The notes under the pieces: generated by a model | Databases searched by the model: none | Told to the model about the DNA's origin: nothing | Seen by the model: only the letters and a program-made list of their open reading frames with translations | Assembly: GCF_000331515.1 (NCBI RefSeq) | Contig: NZ_AMZO01000023.1 | Location: 1 to 64,000 of the forward strand | Length of the DNA: 64,000 nucleotides | Origin: Photobacterium marinum | GTDB taxonomy: Bacteria > Pseudomonadota > Gammaproteobacteria > Enterobacterales > Vibrionaceae | Direction of reading: 5' to 3' | In this document: positions 46,883 to 59,348 of the stretch, in pieces | Position numbering within the stretch: the first letter of the stretch is position 1 | Layout of the letters: every line of letters starts with the position of its first letter | Program-made: the position numbers and the translations under genes

Positions 46883-47485
46883 TCAGGCAAGAAAAGCCGG
46901 GATATTACTTTCATACTCGGCGATTTTGTCTTCATGCTGCAGGGTCAGGCCGATGTTATCCAAGCCGTTCAGCAGGCAGTGGCGGCGGAATTCGTCAATT
47001 TCAAAACGGTATTCCTTGTCGTTGGCAGTGACTGTCATGCTCTTCAGATCTACCGTAACTTCGGCACCCTCGTTGGTTTCAATGAACTGGAAAATCTCAT
47101 CGACTTCCTGTTCGGTCAGGCGTACAGGCACCATCTGGTTGTTGATGGAGTTACCGTAGAAAATATCGGCGAAGCTCGGGGCGATCATCACTTTTATGCC
47201 GTAATCTGCCAGAGCCCACGGTGCGTGCTCTCGTGACGAGCCGCAACCGAAGTTTTCCCGCGCCAGCAAAATACTGGCCCCCTGGTAGCGTGGAGCGTTC
47301 AGGACAAAATCCGGGTTCGGCTGCTGTCCGGCATCATCAAGAAATCGCCAGTCATGGAACAGGTGCTTGCCGAAACCGGTTCGGGTGACTTTCTGTAGGA
47401 ACTGTTTCGGAATAATAGCATCGGTATCGACATTGGCTGCATCCAGAGGAACGACCAAACCGGTATGTTGTTTAAAACCTGTCAT
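46883..47485 (-). CDS. leuD: 3-isopropylmalate dehydratase, small subunit
   Basis: This 200-residue swivel-domain subunit has [20 protein letters not shown] and [15 protein letters not shown]. With LeuC it isomerises 2- to 3-isopropylmalate in leucine synthesis. It is the fourth gene of the operon, 12 nt after leuC. Confidence 0.97.
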   Translation of the reverse strand: MTGFKQHTGLVVPLDAANVDTDAIIPKQFLQKVTRTGFGKHLFHDWRFLDDAGQQPNPDFVLNAPRYQGASILLARENFGCGSSREHAPWALADYGIKVMIAPSFADIFYGNSINNQMVPVRLTEQEVDEIFQFIETNEGAEVTVDLKSMTVTANDKEYRFEIDEFRRHCLLNGLDNIGLTLQHEDKIAEYESNIPAFLA

Positions 47486-47497
47486 TTTTTCCTCTCC

Positions 47498-48937
47498 TTA
47501 TGCCGTTACCGTTGCGGTTTCCAGGGTACGAATATCAACAAAATGGCCGACGCAGGCCGCGGCCGCAGCCATCGCAGGGCTGACCAGGTGGGTACGGCCG
47601 TCACGGCCCTGACGGCCTTCGAAGTTACGGTTGCTGGTCGAAGCGCAGCGTTCGCCCGGGCCTAAGCGGTCATTGTTCATTGCCAGGCACATAGAGCAGC
47701 CCGGCAGACGCCATTCAAAACCGGCTTCGATGAAAATCTTGTCCAGCCCTTCTTTTTCGGCCTGGGCTTTGACCTGTTCGGAGCCCGGCACAACCAGCGC
47801 CTGGACGTTCGGGGCAACCTGGCGGCCTTTGGCGATTGCAGCGGCGGCACGGATATCTTCAATTCGGGAGTTGGTGCAGGAGCCGATGAACACTTTGTCG
47901 ATGTTAAAATCTGATAGCTTTCTGCCGGCTTCCAGTCCCATGTAGGCCAGCGCTTTTTCTGCCGAGGCTTTTTCTACCGGATCGGTGAAGTTCTCTGGCG
48001 ACGGGATGGCTTCGTCAATGGCTATCACCTGGCCCGGGTTGGTTCCCCAGGTCACTTGAGGCCTGATGTCTTTGGCATCTAAAGTCACAACGGTGTCGAA
48101 TTGGGCGCCTTCGTCAGTTTTCAGTGTCTTCCAGTATTCGACTGCGGCCTCGAAGTTGCCACCTTTCGGGGCAAAGTGACGCTCTTTGATGTAGTCGAAG
48201 GTGGTTTGATCCGGCGCGATCAGTCCGGCTTTGGCACCCAGTTCAATGGCCATGTTGCAGACGGTCATCCGCCCTTCCATTGTCAGGTCGGTAATGGCTT
48301 CGCCGCAGAACTCGACGACGTGGCCGGTACCGCCTGCCGCGGTAGTTTTGCCGATGATCGCCAGCACAATATCCTTGGCGGTGATCCCCTGTGCTACCTT
48401 GCCTTTTACCTCAATTTTCATGGTCTTGGCACGGGCCTGCTTCAGGGTCTGGGTTGCCAGCACATGTTCAACTTCAGAAGTACCGATACCGAAGGCTAGT
48501 GAGCCGAACGCGCCGTGAGTTGCGGTGTGGGAATCGCCGCAAACAATGGTCATGCCCGGCAGGGTAATGCCCAGCTCAGGCCCCATAACGTGGACGATAC
48601 CCTGGTATTTATGGTTCAGGTCGTACAGGGTGACACCGAACTCTTTGCAGTTTTTAGCTAGGGTTTCCATCTGGATCCGGGCCATTTCGCCGGAGGCTTT
48701 GATGTCTTTGGTCTGGGTCGATACGTTGTGATCCATGGTGGCGAAGGTCTTGCCGGTCTGGCGTACCTGGCGGCCTTTTTCACGCAGGCCGTCAAAAGCC
48801 TGTGGTGAAGTTACTTCGTGCACCAGATGGCGGTCGATATACAGGATCGGGTTCTCGCCTTGTGCCGCGACAACAACGTGGGCATCGTATACTTTTTCAT
48901 ACAGCGTCTTCGGCGCTTTTGCTTGTGTGTTTGACAT
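47498..48937 (-). CDS. leuC: 3-isopropylmalate dehydratase, large subunit
   Basis: This 479-residue aconitase-family protein carries the [4Fe-4S] cysteines in [12 protein letters not shown] and [11 protein letters not shown]. The start is [20 protein letters not shown], slightly extended relative to E. coli (466). It pairs with LeuD. Confidence 0.97.
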   Translation of the reverse strand: MSNTQAKAPKTLYEKVYDAHVVVAAQGENPILYIDRHLVHEVTSPQAFDGLREKGRQVRQTGKTFATMDHNVSTQTKDIKASGEMARIQMETLAKNCKEFGVTLYDLNHKYQGIVHVMGPELGITLPGMTIVCGDSHTATHGAFGSLAFGIGTSEVEHVLATQTLKQARAKTMKIEVKGKVAQGITAKDIVLAIIGKTTAAGGTGHVVEFCGEAITDLTMEGRMTVCNMAIELGAKAGLIAPDQTTFDYIKERHFAPKGGNFEAAVEYWKTLKTDEGAQFDTVVTLDAKDIRPQVTWGTNPGQVIAIDEAIPSPENFTDPVEKASAEKALAYMGLEAGRKLSDFNIDKVFIGSCTNSRIEDIRAAAAIAKGRQVAPNVQALVVPGSEQVKAQAEKEGLDKIFIEAGFEWRLPGCSMCLAMNNDRLGPGERCASTSNRNFEGRQGRDGRTHLVSPAMAAAAACVGHFVDIRTLETATVTA

Positions 48938-48960
48938 TGCTCGATTGCTCCTTGTTATCG

Positions 48961-51602
<2,642 letters not shown>

Positions 51603-51676
51603 TGCTTCTTCCTTATGTTGGCCTGCCTGTTGTGTCTGGCTTGGTCTGCATCCGCTGCGCCGGCCCTATATATCAA

Positions 51677-51749
51677 AAAACCCGCGCAGGTTGCGCGGGT
51701 TTTGCTGTGTTTGTTTCAGTGGTGTTTCCCACCCATAAGCTACCCGCGC
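51677..51749 (-). promoter_or_regulatory. leu attenuator with competing antiterminator
   Basis: On the minus strand the terminator is AAAACCCGCGC-loop-GCGCGGGTTTTTT (plus 51677-51687 with 51693-51703). A second GCGCGGGT in the RNA (plus 51742-51749), at the leader-peptide stop, can pair with the same ACCCGCGC and block the terminator. This is the classic leucine-attenuation layout 75 nt upstream of leuA. Confidence 0.88.
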
Positions 51750-51802
51750 GAATTATTCACGATAATGAGGAGGCTAAGGAGTAGAGAGAAACGCTTTTGC
51801 AT
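51740..51802 (-). CDS. leuL: leu operon leader peptide
   Basis: The 20-residue frame is MQKRFSLLLSLLIIVNNSRG, with five Leu codons in seven (CTA CTC CTT AGC CTC CTC) followed by two Ile. Ribosome stalling here when charged Leu-tRNA is low would free the RNA to form the antiterminator that overlaps its stop codon. Confidence 0.85.
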   Translation of the reverse strand: MQKRFSLLLSLLIIVNNSRG

Positions 51803-51849
51803 TTGTTAATGTTTTCCACAATGTTGATAACAAATGAATACCAAATAGA

Positions 51850-52189
51850 CAGGTTAAACGTCAACCATTAATTGAGTATTTATTTTTCAACTTTCTTTAT
51901 CTGTTTGATTGGGTTGGTTTTGTTTTTGTATTTGCGGAGTTTTATCCAGTGTCGACAGCAGTACTAACGGACAGTTTTTTTGCTGAAAAAGCCTGAAAAT
52001 AGAGTTGCTTGTTCGCATTTTATTAACAATGAGAAACGGCACAAATTAATCGTTTTAGCTACTGGTATAAAATTAATCAATTGATTAATTATTGCTGAAT
52101 TAATCTACTGCGAGACTTTTGGTGATGTAGAGTAAATTATTAATCAGGTGATTAATTAAATTGATTCGACGGGCAAAACGGGAAAGAAG
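51850..52189. other. Divergent control region between leu operon and TetR-RND operon
   Basis: This AT-rich region is expected to hold the leu promoter (leftward) and the tetR promoter (rightward). Two matching palindromes at 52071-52090 and 52139-52156 are listed separately. LeuO/Lrp sites are plausible but not recognisable. Confidence 0.5.
52071..52156. promoter_or_regulatory. Two TTAATCA-NN-TGATTAA operators for the TetR regulator
   Basis: AATTAATCAATTGATTAATT (52071-52090) is a perfect 20-bp palindrome. TTAATCAGGTGATTAA (52140-52155) has the same arms. The centres are 67 bp apart and the second ends 35 nt before the tetR start. This fits autorepression by the adjacent regulator. Confidence 0.75.
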
Positions 52190-52840
52190 ATGGCAGGAAA
52201 AGCAGGACGTCCAAGCGGAGATTCTGACGCCAGGGAGCGCTTGATTACTGAGGCCAAAAAGCTGTTTGTGGCACTCCCTTACAGCAAGGTATCAACCAGG
52301 ATGATAGCAACGAAGGCGGATGTGAATGTCGCGCTGATTCGTTACTACTTTGGCAACAAGGCCGGGCTGTTTGAAACCATGCTGAGAGAAACGATGGCAC
52401 CGATCCGGGAGCAGTTTCGTCGGGCGATCAATATCGGCGATATAGAAAGCATTGGCGAGTTAATGCGTACTTACTATCGTATTATGGCGCCGACCCCTGA
52501 TCTGCCTAAATTAATTGCCCGTACGATGATGATGGAACCCGGTGATTTACAGCGGGCTACGATGGAAAAAATGTTCAATGAAATCGCCTTGCCAGCAGAA
52601 GAACTGATGTTTGACAAGATGAAGCATGTCGGGATTTTGCGCGAGGGGATTTCCCCGGTCAAAGCCAGAATGACGTTTATGAGCATGATGATCTTCCCGT
52701 TTTTAGTGCCGCCGGCCTTGCTCGGCTTCCACGGTATTGATCTGAATGAAGAGTGGCTGATGGAGTTGGCCGATCACAATGTCAATGTGCTGCTCCAGGG
52801 GATTTTGGCTCAGGGAGGCGACGGATCCAATGAAGTTTAA
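52190..52840 (+). CDS. TetR/AcrR family regulator
   Basis: This 216-residue regulator has an N-terminal TetR HTH (ARERLITEAKKLFVALPYSK, then STRMIATKADVNVALIRYYF) and a helical ligand domain. It is the first gene of an operon with an RND adaptor and pump, and the adaptor start overlaps its end. It probably represses this operon through the two palindromes upstream. Confidence 0.9.
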   Translation: MAGKAGRPSGDSDARERLITEAKKLFVALPYSKVSTRMIATKADVNVALIRYYFGNKAGLFETMLRETMAPIREQFRRAINIGDIESIGELMRTYYRIMAPTPDLPKLIARTMMMEPGDLQRATMEKMFNEIALPAEELMFDKMKHVGILREGISPVKARMTFMSMMIFPFLVPPALLGFHGIDLNEEWLMELADHNVNVLLQGILAQGGDGSNEV

Positions 52841-54173
52841 TCGAAATTACCTGATTTTCCCTGCCATTCTGGTCGGAGTCGCGATTCTGATGTTGGCAGT
52901 GAACTTACGTAAAGCTCCGGCAGTGAATCCGGGTCTGAATAAAGCGCGTCCGGTTGATGTGATTAGCCTGCAACAGTTGCCGTTGGCACCAGAGGTCACC
53001 GGGTTTGGCCGGGTCAGACCGAAAGTTGAGTGGCAGGCGATAGCGGAAGTATCGGGGAAAGTGATTTACCGCCATCCGGATCTGGAGAAGGGGCGGGTGC
53101 TCGATGCCGGAACCGTATTGCTGAAAATTGATCCGCTGGATTATGAACTGCGTCTGGCACAGGCGGAAGCAGACGTCAGCTCCAGCCAGGCACAGTTGGC
53201 GAAACTGACCCAGGAAGAAGCCAATCTCAAGACCACCCTGAAAATAGAGAAAAACCGGTTGCAGATCAGTCAGAAAGAGCTGGCCCGAAAAAAAGAGCTG
53301 CGGCGCAAGGGACTGACATCGCAATCGGCGGTGGATTTGGAACAACAAAATACCTTGGCCAGCAAGAAAGTGGTGCAGGATATTGAGAATCAGCTGATTG
53401 TGCTGCCGAATGAGCGCAAGGTGACGCAGGCTCAGTTGGAAGTAAACCAGTCCCGGGTGGCTGAAGCCCGCCGCTCATTGGATAAAACCATCATTACCCT
53501 GCCGTTTGATGCCCGGATTTCCAGTGTAGATATTGAACAAAATCAGGTTGTTAATACCCAGCAAAGCATGGTGATAGCTCATGGTATCGATACTGTCGAA
53601 ATTGATGCCCAGATAGCCTTGCATGATATGCAGGTACTGGCATCCAGCCTGACTCGCTATACCGCCCATGCAGATGGTCGACCGCGTGCCGATCAGCTGG
53701 ATCTGACTGCGATGATTCAGCTTTCCAGCGGCAGTTTTACCCAACAGTGGCCTGCCAAGGTTGCCAGGATCAGCGATACGGTGAATGCCAATCAGGCTAC
53801 AGTTGGGGTGATCCTTGAAGTGAGTCAGGATTATAGTCAGTTGTCGCCGGAAAGTGCGCCGCCGCTGGTGAACGGGATGTTTGTTGAAGCGCGCCTGACC
53901 GGGCAGTCAAACGCTCATTGGGTGATCCCTGAGCGGGCGTTGCACGGCAATAAGATCTATTTGGTCAAAGATGATAATACGCTGGATATTCAGCAGATCA
54001 CCGTGCTGTTCCGTCATAACGGAAAGGTTGCTATTCGCGGTGAACTGTCGGCCAGCCAGCAGTTGATCACCAATGATCTGTTGCCTGCGGTGGCGGGCAT
54101 GGCGCTCAGGGTGGTGACCCATAATGGTGAGCCAGTTAAAGAAGCGCAGAATCAGGAGGAACCGGCGTCATGA
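52830..54173 (+). CDS. RND efflux periplasmic adaptor subunit
   Basis: This 447-residue HlyD/MFP-type adaptor has an N-terminal membrane anchor (YLIFPAILVGVAILMLAVNL), a lipoyl half (EVSGKVIYRHPDLEKGRVLD), a long coiled-coil hairpin (about 105-215) and beta-barrel parts. It links the inner-membrane pump to an outer-membrane channel. The start at 52830 (GGAGGCGA upstream) overlaps tetR by 11 nt; its stop overlaps the pump start by 4 nt. Confidence 0.92.
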   Translation: MKFNRNYLIFPAILVGVAILMLAVNLRKAPAVNPGLNKARPVDVISLQQLPLAPEVTGFGRVRPKVEWQAIAEVSGKVIYRHPDLEKGRVLDAGTVLLKIDPLDYELRLAQAEADVSSSQAQLAKLTQEEANLKTTLKIEKNRLQISQKELARKKELRRKGLTSQSAVDLEQQNTLASKKVVQDIENQLIVLPNERKVTQAQLEVNQSRVAEARRSLDKTIITLPFDARISSVDIEQNQVVNTQQSMVIAHGIDTVEIDAQIALHDMQVLASSLTRYTAHADGRPRADQLDLTAMIQLSSGSFTQQWPAKVARISDTVNANQATVGVILEVSQDYSQLSPESAPPLVNGMFVEARLTGQSNAHWVIPERALHGNKIYLVKDDNTLDIQQITVLFRHNGKVAIRGELSASQQLITNDLLPAVAGMALRVVTHNGEPVKEAQNQEEPAS

Positions 54174-57100
54174 TCCGTTATTTCTCCCGCCACCCGACTG
54201 CCGCGAACTTGTTGATGTTGGCATTGTTGTTGTTCGGTATCGTGTCTTTACCGCAAATCAAGCGGGAAACTTTCCCCGAATTTTCACCGCCTTATATTCT
54301 GGCATCTGTTGTCTATCCCGGCGCTTCGCCACAGGAAGTGGAAGAAAGCATCTGTATGCGGATGGAAGATGCGGTTGACGGCCTGGCCAATATCGAAGAA
54401 ACCCGTTGTGAGGCGGTCGAAGGCTCGGCCTCATTGGTTCTCAAGTTGACCAGCAGCGATGTGGTGTCGCGGATGCTGGTAGATGTCCAGACTCAGATCA
54501 ATGCAATCAATGACTTTCCGGCAGAGATTGAAGCGCCGATCGTCCGTGAACTTGACTGGAATGAACCTGTCGTTGATGTCGCGATCAGTGCCGATACCAG
54601 CTGGCCGCACCTCAAAGCCTATGCTGAGCAGCTCAAGCGCAAGCTCAAATTGGATTACGGTGTTTCATTGGTTGAGGTCGCCGGTTTCTCTACCCACCAG
54701 ATCCGGGTTGAACTCAAAGAAGCACCGCTGCGTCAGTTAGGGTTGAGTGTGGTCGATGTGGCTGATCGCTTGTCGCGCCAGAACCTCAAATTACCGAGCG
54801 GTAATATTGAGCTGGCCGAGAAAAATCTGTTGATCCGTTTTGATGAGCAGAAAGTGACGCCGGAAACCATAGCCGACACGGTGATCGGGGCTGACAGCGA
54901 AGGATCACTGTTACGTCTCGGTGATATTGCCACTATTACTGATCGCTTTGAGCTCGATGAGCAGAAAGTGCTGTTTGACGGTAAGCCATCGGCACTGCTG
55001 AAGATCAGCAAAAACAAAGCCGATGATGCCCTGCGGATCAAAGAGCGGGTGGTTCAGTTTGTTGAAGATGAAAATAAGGTCGCGCCGACCGGGGTTGCCC
55101 TTAACCTGACTAATGACATTTCTTCCGTGCTATGGGATCGCCTGACCATGATGGTCAAGAACGGCTGGCAGGGTGTGGTACTGGTCTTTGCTACCATGTG
55201 GCTGTTTTTTACCTTTCGTTATTCATTTTGGGTGGCGGCCGGATTGCCGGTAGCGTTTCTCGGCAGCCTGTTTCTGATGGCCGGGCTGGGGCTTTCAATC
55301 AATATTATGTCTCTGGTCGCACTGCTGATGGCGATCGGTATCATGATGGATGATGCCATCGTGATAGCCGAATCAATTGCAGCTCATCTTGAGCGGGGGA
55401 TGTCGGTGCCTGACGCTGTGACACAAGGTGTAAAGAAAGTGTTTCCCGGCGTGCTGTCGTCCTATCTCACCACGGTCTGTATTTTCGGTAGCCTGTTGTT
55501 TCTGGAAGGAGAAATGGGGGCCGTGCTTAAGGTCGTGCCTATGGTGCTGATCTTAGTGCTGACCCTGAGTCTGGTTGAAGCCTTCCTGATCCTGCCTAAT
55601 CACCTGAGTCATTCCCTGCAAAAGCAACGCGATCGAAAGCGGCGGGAGCGACGACCGTTGGCGTTTAAGGCGCGTTTTCTCAAGCGGTTTGAAGCGTTTC
55701 GTAATAATCAGCTGGTAACAGCGGTAGATGTGGTTGTGCGCTGGCGTTACCTGTTCCTTGGCAGTGTGATTGCAATGTTGTTTGCATCGGCTTCACTGCT
55801 GGCTGGTGGTGCGCTCAAGTTTGTCGGCTTTCCTGAGCTGGATGGCGATATCGCCGAAGCTCGGGTGATCCTGCCGCCAGGTTCGTCACTGGCTCAGACC
55901 GAGCGGGTGGTGGAGCAAATTGTAACAGCGGCACACAAGCTCAATCAGGAGTGGAGCGAGAGTAAAGAAGATGGCAGGACGCTGGTCGAGCATATCACCG
56001 AGCAATATAACTTTAATGCAGATGCTGATGAAAACGGCCCGCATGTAGCCACTGTCCGGTTGGATATCCTCGGGGCGGAGACGCGAAATACTGTCATTGA
56101 TGACTTTATTGATGCCTGGCGTAATGAAGTTGGAGTACTGGCTGATCCGGTTTCCATGGTATTCAAGCAACCGATGGTCGGTCCCGGTGGCCGGGCGGTT
56201 GAAATTCGGATGCAACACGATGATTTGGAACAGTTAAAAGCTGCGTCGGTTGAGTTGCAGCAGTTTCTCAGCGAGTTTGACGGTGTTTCCGGCGTTCTTG
56301 ATGACATGCGGATGGGTAAACAGGAAGTACTGGTGAAGTTGCGTCCCGGTGCGGAAAGCTTCGGGATAGACGGTCAGATGATCGCATCTCAGCTACGGGC
56401 GGCGTACTTTGGCCGTACGGCGGATGAAATTCAGCTTGGGCCGGAGAATATCGAAGTTGAGGTGAGGTTTGATAAACAGGAAGCGGCTAACTTACAAACC
56501 TTAGCCAGCTTCCCGGTGATTCTAACTGATGGCAGCCAGATCCCGCTTGCTTCAGTAGCGGTGCTGGAATACCAGCGTAATTTTGTCCGGATCCAGCGAA
56601 TTAATGGTGTCAGGACCTTGAGTGTGTTTGCTGATCTCGACAGTAATAAAATTAGCTCAACAGAGATCACCCGTCAGTTCCGCAGCCGGATGATGCCTAA
56701 GTTGCAGCAGGAGTATCCGGGACTGCGCTTTGACTTTGAGGGGGAAGCGAAAGATACCGCCAAGACGGGTCAGTCGATGGGAATTGGCTTTATGCTCGGT
56801 ATCTTCGGGGTGTTTGTGATCCTCAGCTACCAGTTCCGTAGTTACTTAGAACCTTTCGTGGTACTGCTGGCGATCCCGCTGGCTCTAATCGGGGTGTTCT
56901 GGGGCCATTGGTTGCTGGGTTTTGCCCTGAGTATGCCAAGCATAATGGGGTTTGTGTCCCTTGCTGGGGTCGTGGTGAATGATTCGATCCTGTTGGTGCA
57001 ATATATCCGTCACCATGTCGATGAGGGTGACAATGTTCATGATGCTGTGGTGAAAGCTAGTCGCGAGCGCTTCCGGGCTGTATTCCTGACTTCGCTGACT

Positions 57101-57292
57101 ACGGCGGCCGGATTATTGCCGCTGATGCTGGAAACCAGTTTGCAGGCACAGGTTATTCAGCCGCTGGTGATTTCCATTGTGTTCGGCATCTTTACCTCCA
57201 CCTTGCTGGTGTTGTTTATGATCCCGGCCGCTTACGCCATTCTGGCAGATTTCAATCTGGTGCGGAAACACGAGGCCTTGGTTACGGCCTGA
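54170..57292 (+). CDS. RND efflux pump, inner-membrane transporter
   Basis: This 1040-residue RND permease has twelve transmembrane segments and two large periplasmic loops. The proton-relay Asp pair lies in TM4 (AIGIMMDDAIVIAESI). TM10 has GVVVNDSILLVQYI. It starts MIRYFSRHPTAANLLMLALL. It belongs to the general HAE1-like/unclassified group; substrates cannot be predicted. No outer-membrane channel is encoded here, so it likely uses a TolC encoded elsewhere. Confidence 0.93.
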   Translation: MIRYFSRHPTAANLLMLALLLFGIVSLPQIKRETFPEFSPPYILASVVYPGASPQEVEESICMRMEDAVDGLANIEETRCEAVEGSASLVLKLTSSDVVSRMLVDVQTQINAINDFPAEIEAPIVRELDWNEPVVDVAISADTSWPHLKAYAEQLKRKLKLDYGVSLVEVAGFSTHQIRVELKEAPLRQLGLSVVDVADRLSRQNLKLPSGNIELAEKNLLIRFDEQKVTPETIADTVIGADSEGSLLRLGDIATITDRFELDEQKVLFDGKPSALLKISKNKADDALRIKERVVQFVEDENKVAPTGVALNLTNDISSVLWDRLTMMVKNGWQGVVLVFATMWLFFTFRYSFWVAAGLPVAFLGSLFLMAGLGLSINIMSLVALLMAIGIMMDDAIVIAESIAAHLERGMSVPDAVTQGVKKVFPGVLSSYLTTVCIFGSLLFLEGEMGAVLKVVPMVLILVLTLSLVEAFLILPNHLSHSLQKQRDRKRRERRPLAFKARFLKRFEAFRNNQLVTAVDVVVRWRYLFLGSVIAMLFASASLLAGGALKFVGFPELDGDIAEARVILPPGSSLAQTERVVEQIVTAAHKLNQEWSESKEDGRTLVEHITEQYNFNADADENGPHVATVRLDILGAETRNTVIDDFIDAWRNEVGVLADPVSMVFKQPMVGPGGRAVEIRMQHDDLEQLKAASVELQQFLSEFDGVSGVLDDMRMGKQEVLVKLRPGAESFGIDGQMIASQLRAAYFGRTADEIQLGPENIEVEVRFDKQEAANLQTLASFPVILTDGSQIPLASVAVLEYQRNFVRIQRINGVRTLSVFADLDSNKISSTEITRQFRSRMMPKLQQEYPGLRFDFEGEAKDTAKTGQSMGIGFMLGIFGVFVILSYQFRSYLEPFVVLLAIPLALIGVFWGHWLLGFALSMPSIMGFVSLAGVVVNDSILLVQYIRHHVDEGDNVHDAVVKASRERFRAVFLTSLTTAAGLLPLMLETSLQAQVIQPLVISIVFGIFTSTLLVLFMIPAAYAILADFNLVRKHEALVTA

Positions 57293-57328
57293 CTTGTTCA
57301 TCGAGATTCGAACCTGTTTCATGCTGTG

Positions 57329-57351
57329 CGGGGCCTTCGGGCCCCGTTTTT
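57329..57351 (+). terminator. Terminator of the RND operon
   Basis: CGGGGCC-TTCG-GGCCCCG with TTTTT, 36 nt after the pump stop. The TTCG tetraloop makes it very stable. Confidence 0.9.
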
Positions 57352-57520
57352 ATTGCCGGAAAATTTGCCATTGAGCTTCCTTTAAAACGTCACGGCCCTG
57401 TCATCTCGAAACTATCACATAATTTTGAAGCCATCATATAGATGTTTTCATCTATTGCTCGTCAGAGAAAGTGGCGGGCGATGGAGCATCTAAGTCAGCC
57501 GCAATTTGTTTGGGCTTGAT

Positions 57521-57721
57521 ATGAATTCTGTGGGAAGGGAGCCGTTGTCGGATGGGGCGATGGTGATAGCAGAATGGGCTTTGGAAGGTGACTGGTATCA
57601 CTGTGATGAATTGTGGCGACAGCTTTGGAGTGAGGTCGAATTTCTGGATTTTGTCCGGGACTCAATGGTTGAGCCCGGCCGTACGGTAAAACATGAATTT
57701 TCGATGAGTGGAATTTATTAA
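57521..57721 (+). CDS. Small hypothetical protein
   Basis: This 66-residue acidic, Trp-rich protein (MNSVGREPLSDGAMVIAEWA, then LEGDWYHCDELWRQLWSEVE) has no membrane segment. ATG 57521 is used; the in-frame TTG at 57506 is less likely. The ribosome-binding site is weak. It lies alone between the RND operon and leuO. No family is recognised. Confidence 0.45.
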   Translation: MNSVGREPLSDGAMVIAEWALEGDWYHCDELWRQLWSEVEFLDFVRDSMVEPGRTVKHEFSMSGIY

Positions 57722-58067
57722 CCGTCCACGAAAACGTTTTTCTCGGGTTACAGGAATGTGTAAAAAGCGAACAAAAAAGCAGCGTTTTTTGCTTATAATT
57801 ACCCCTTTATCTTATTTATACATTTTTTAGATCTTTTTAGAAGTGGCTTAAATTAATGATTTAAAAGAATTTATATTCTGAATTTTGACTTCGGCTGATA
57901 AGTATTTACATTTGCTTATTTTCGCCTCTTGGTTTCATCAATCCATTTGAATAATACTTGCCGCATCCCATTCAGGGGGCAATTGTTTCGGGCAGAGGAT
58001 ATGTCCCATTTATTCAATTGGAGGCATAATGGATTTTGCCCCAACCAGATTCAAGTAGAGGCAAAAT
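57722..58067. promoter_or_regulatory. leuO upstream region
   Basis: This very AT-rich, gene-free stretch (about 345 bp) includes runs of T and A around 57830-57900. Such sequence is typical of the H-NS/ToxR-type silencing seen upstream of leuO in Vibrio and E. coli. No specific box could be defined. Confidence 0.45.
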
Positions 58068-59024
58068 ATGACGCGTAAAACTTCATCTATTCACCCGGTT
58101 GATGGTTACAAAATGGAGTCAAATCTAAGAAGTGTAGACCTGAATTTGCTGACAGTTTTTGATGCTGTGATGCAGGAACAGAATATTACCCGAGCTGCTC
58201 ATAACCTGGGCATGTCTCAGCCTGCTGTAAGTAATGCCGTTGCCCGTCTGAAGGTGATGTTTAACGATGAACTGTTTATCCGTCATGGTCGTGGTATTCA
58301 GCCGACCCAGCGTGCTAAGCAGCTTTTCGGTCCGGTTCGTCAGGCTCTGCAATTGGTGAAGAACGAGCTGCCGTCATCGATTTTCTCGCCAGAGACGTCA
58401 AGCCGTACTTTCAAGTTGGCTATCTGCAGCCCGTCTGATATGCGTTTTGCACCACGTATCCTGCGCAATGTGTCTGAGCAGGCACCGAACCTGCGTGTAC
58501 ACCTGGAAGCTGAGCTGGATGCAAACCTGACCCAGAAGATGCGCTATCAGGAAGTGGACTTCGTGATTGATTACGTTCGCTTCGATGAACCTGGCTTTTG
58601 CAGCACAGAGCTGTTCAGCGATGAGCTGGTTGTGATTGCTGCCGGTAACCACCCGCGCATTGGTGAGTCTATTACAGAAGCAGAATTTGCGGCTGAAAAG
58701 CATGCTGTACTGAAATCGATTCCTGGTGTGAAGATGTTTGCTGACCATATCTACAATCAGCATGCGAGCTACAATGAAGCTTACCAGGGCGCGAGCCTGA
58801 GCAACATTATGTATGTTTCTGGCCAGTCTGATCTGATTGCTGTGATGCCACGCTGGCTGGCAGAATCTGCTGCTCACAACCTGCAGCTGAAGGTACTGCC
58901 ACTGCCGTTTGACTCGGCGAAAATCAGTGGTTACCTGAGCTGGCATGAGTCATCACAAAAAGACAAAGGCCATATCTGGATGCGTAACCAGCTGCTTGAA
59001 GTGTGTGGTGACAACTCATACTAA
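58068..59024 (+). CDS. leuO: LysR-family global regulator LeuO
   Basis: This 318-residue LysR regulator has the N-terminal HTH VDLNLLTVFDAVMQEQNITR, then AAHNLGMSQPAVSNAVARLK, and a full effector domain. Sequence and position between the leu and ilv operons identify LeuO, which antagonises H-NS in enterics and acts in the ToxR regulon in Vibrio. AGAGG precedes the ATG. MESNLRSVDLN at residue 16 is a possible internal start. Confidence 0.93.
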   Translation: MTRKTSSIHPVDGYKMESNLRSVDLNLLTVFDAVMQEQNITRAAHNLGMSQPAVSNAVARLKVMFNDELFIRHGRGIQPTQRAKQLFGPVRQALQLVKNELPSSIFSPETSSRTFKLAICSPSDMRFAPRILRNVSEQAPNLRVHLEAELDANLTQKMRYQEVDFVIDYVRFDEPGFCSTELFSDELVVIAAGNHPRIGESITEAEFAAEKHAVLKSIPGVKMFADHIYNQHASYNEAYQGASLSNIMYVSGQSDLIAVMPRWLAESAAHNLQLKVLPLPFDSAKISGYLSWHESSQKDKGHIWMRNQLLEVCGDNSY

Positions 59025-59052
59025 GCTGCTATGTAAGCTAAAACAGACAAGC

Positions 59053-59086
59053 AAAAAGCAGATATTAGTAAAAAGCAGATATTAGT
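59053..59086. repeat. 17-bp tandem duplication after leuO
   Basis: AAAAAGCAGATATTAGT occurs twice head to tail, and AAAAAGC begins a third unit that forms the 5' side of the leuO terminator. Confidence 0.85.
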
Positions 59087-59113
59087 AAAAAGCCGGCACC
59101 TGTCGGCTTTTTT
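59087..59113 (+). terminator. leuO terminator
   Basis: AAAAAGCCG pairs with CGGCTTTTT (59087-59095 with 59104-59112) followed by T; 8-nt loop. Confidence 0.8.
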
Positions 59114-59348
59114 GATCCCGTTGTGCCCGTTTTTTTGCTGAAGTTGATCGCCGGGCAGTACTTGCTTACATTTTGTGTTAATTCTATTAATAAGACGTAT
59201 AAACCCTGTGCTGACAAGGGCTGGGGACTGAGAGCACCGCAGCATAAAACGCAAAATATCTCGCTTTATTGTTGCCTTTTTCGGTGTCAGCTGTAGACTG
59301 CGCTCCTCTAATAGGCTTACAGGTGTAAGCTAAAATGGCAGAGTAGTT

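Noticed and set aside
47498..48937. LeuC being longer than the E. coli protein as a sign of fusion
   Set aside because: The extra residues are spread at both ends and the domain order is normal.
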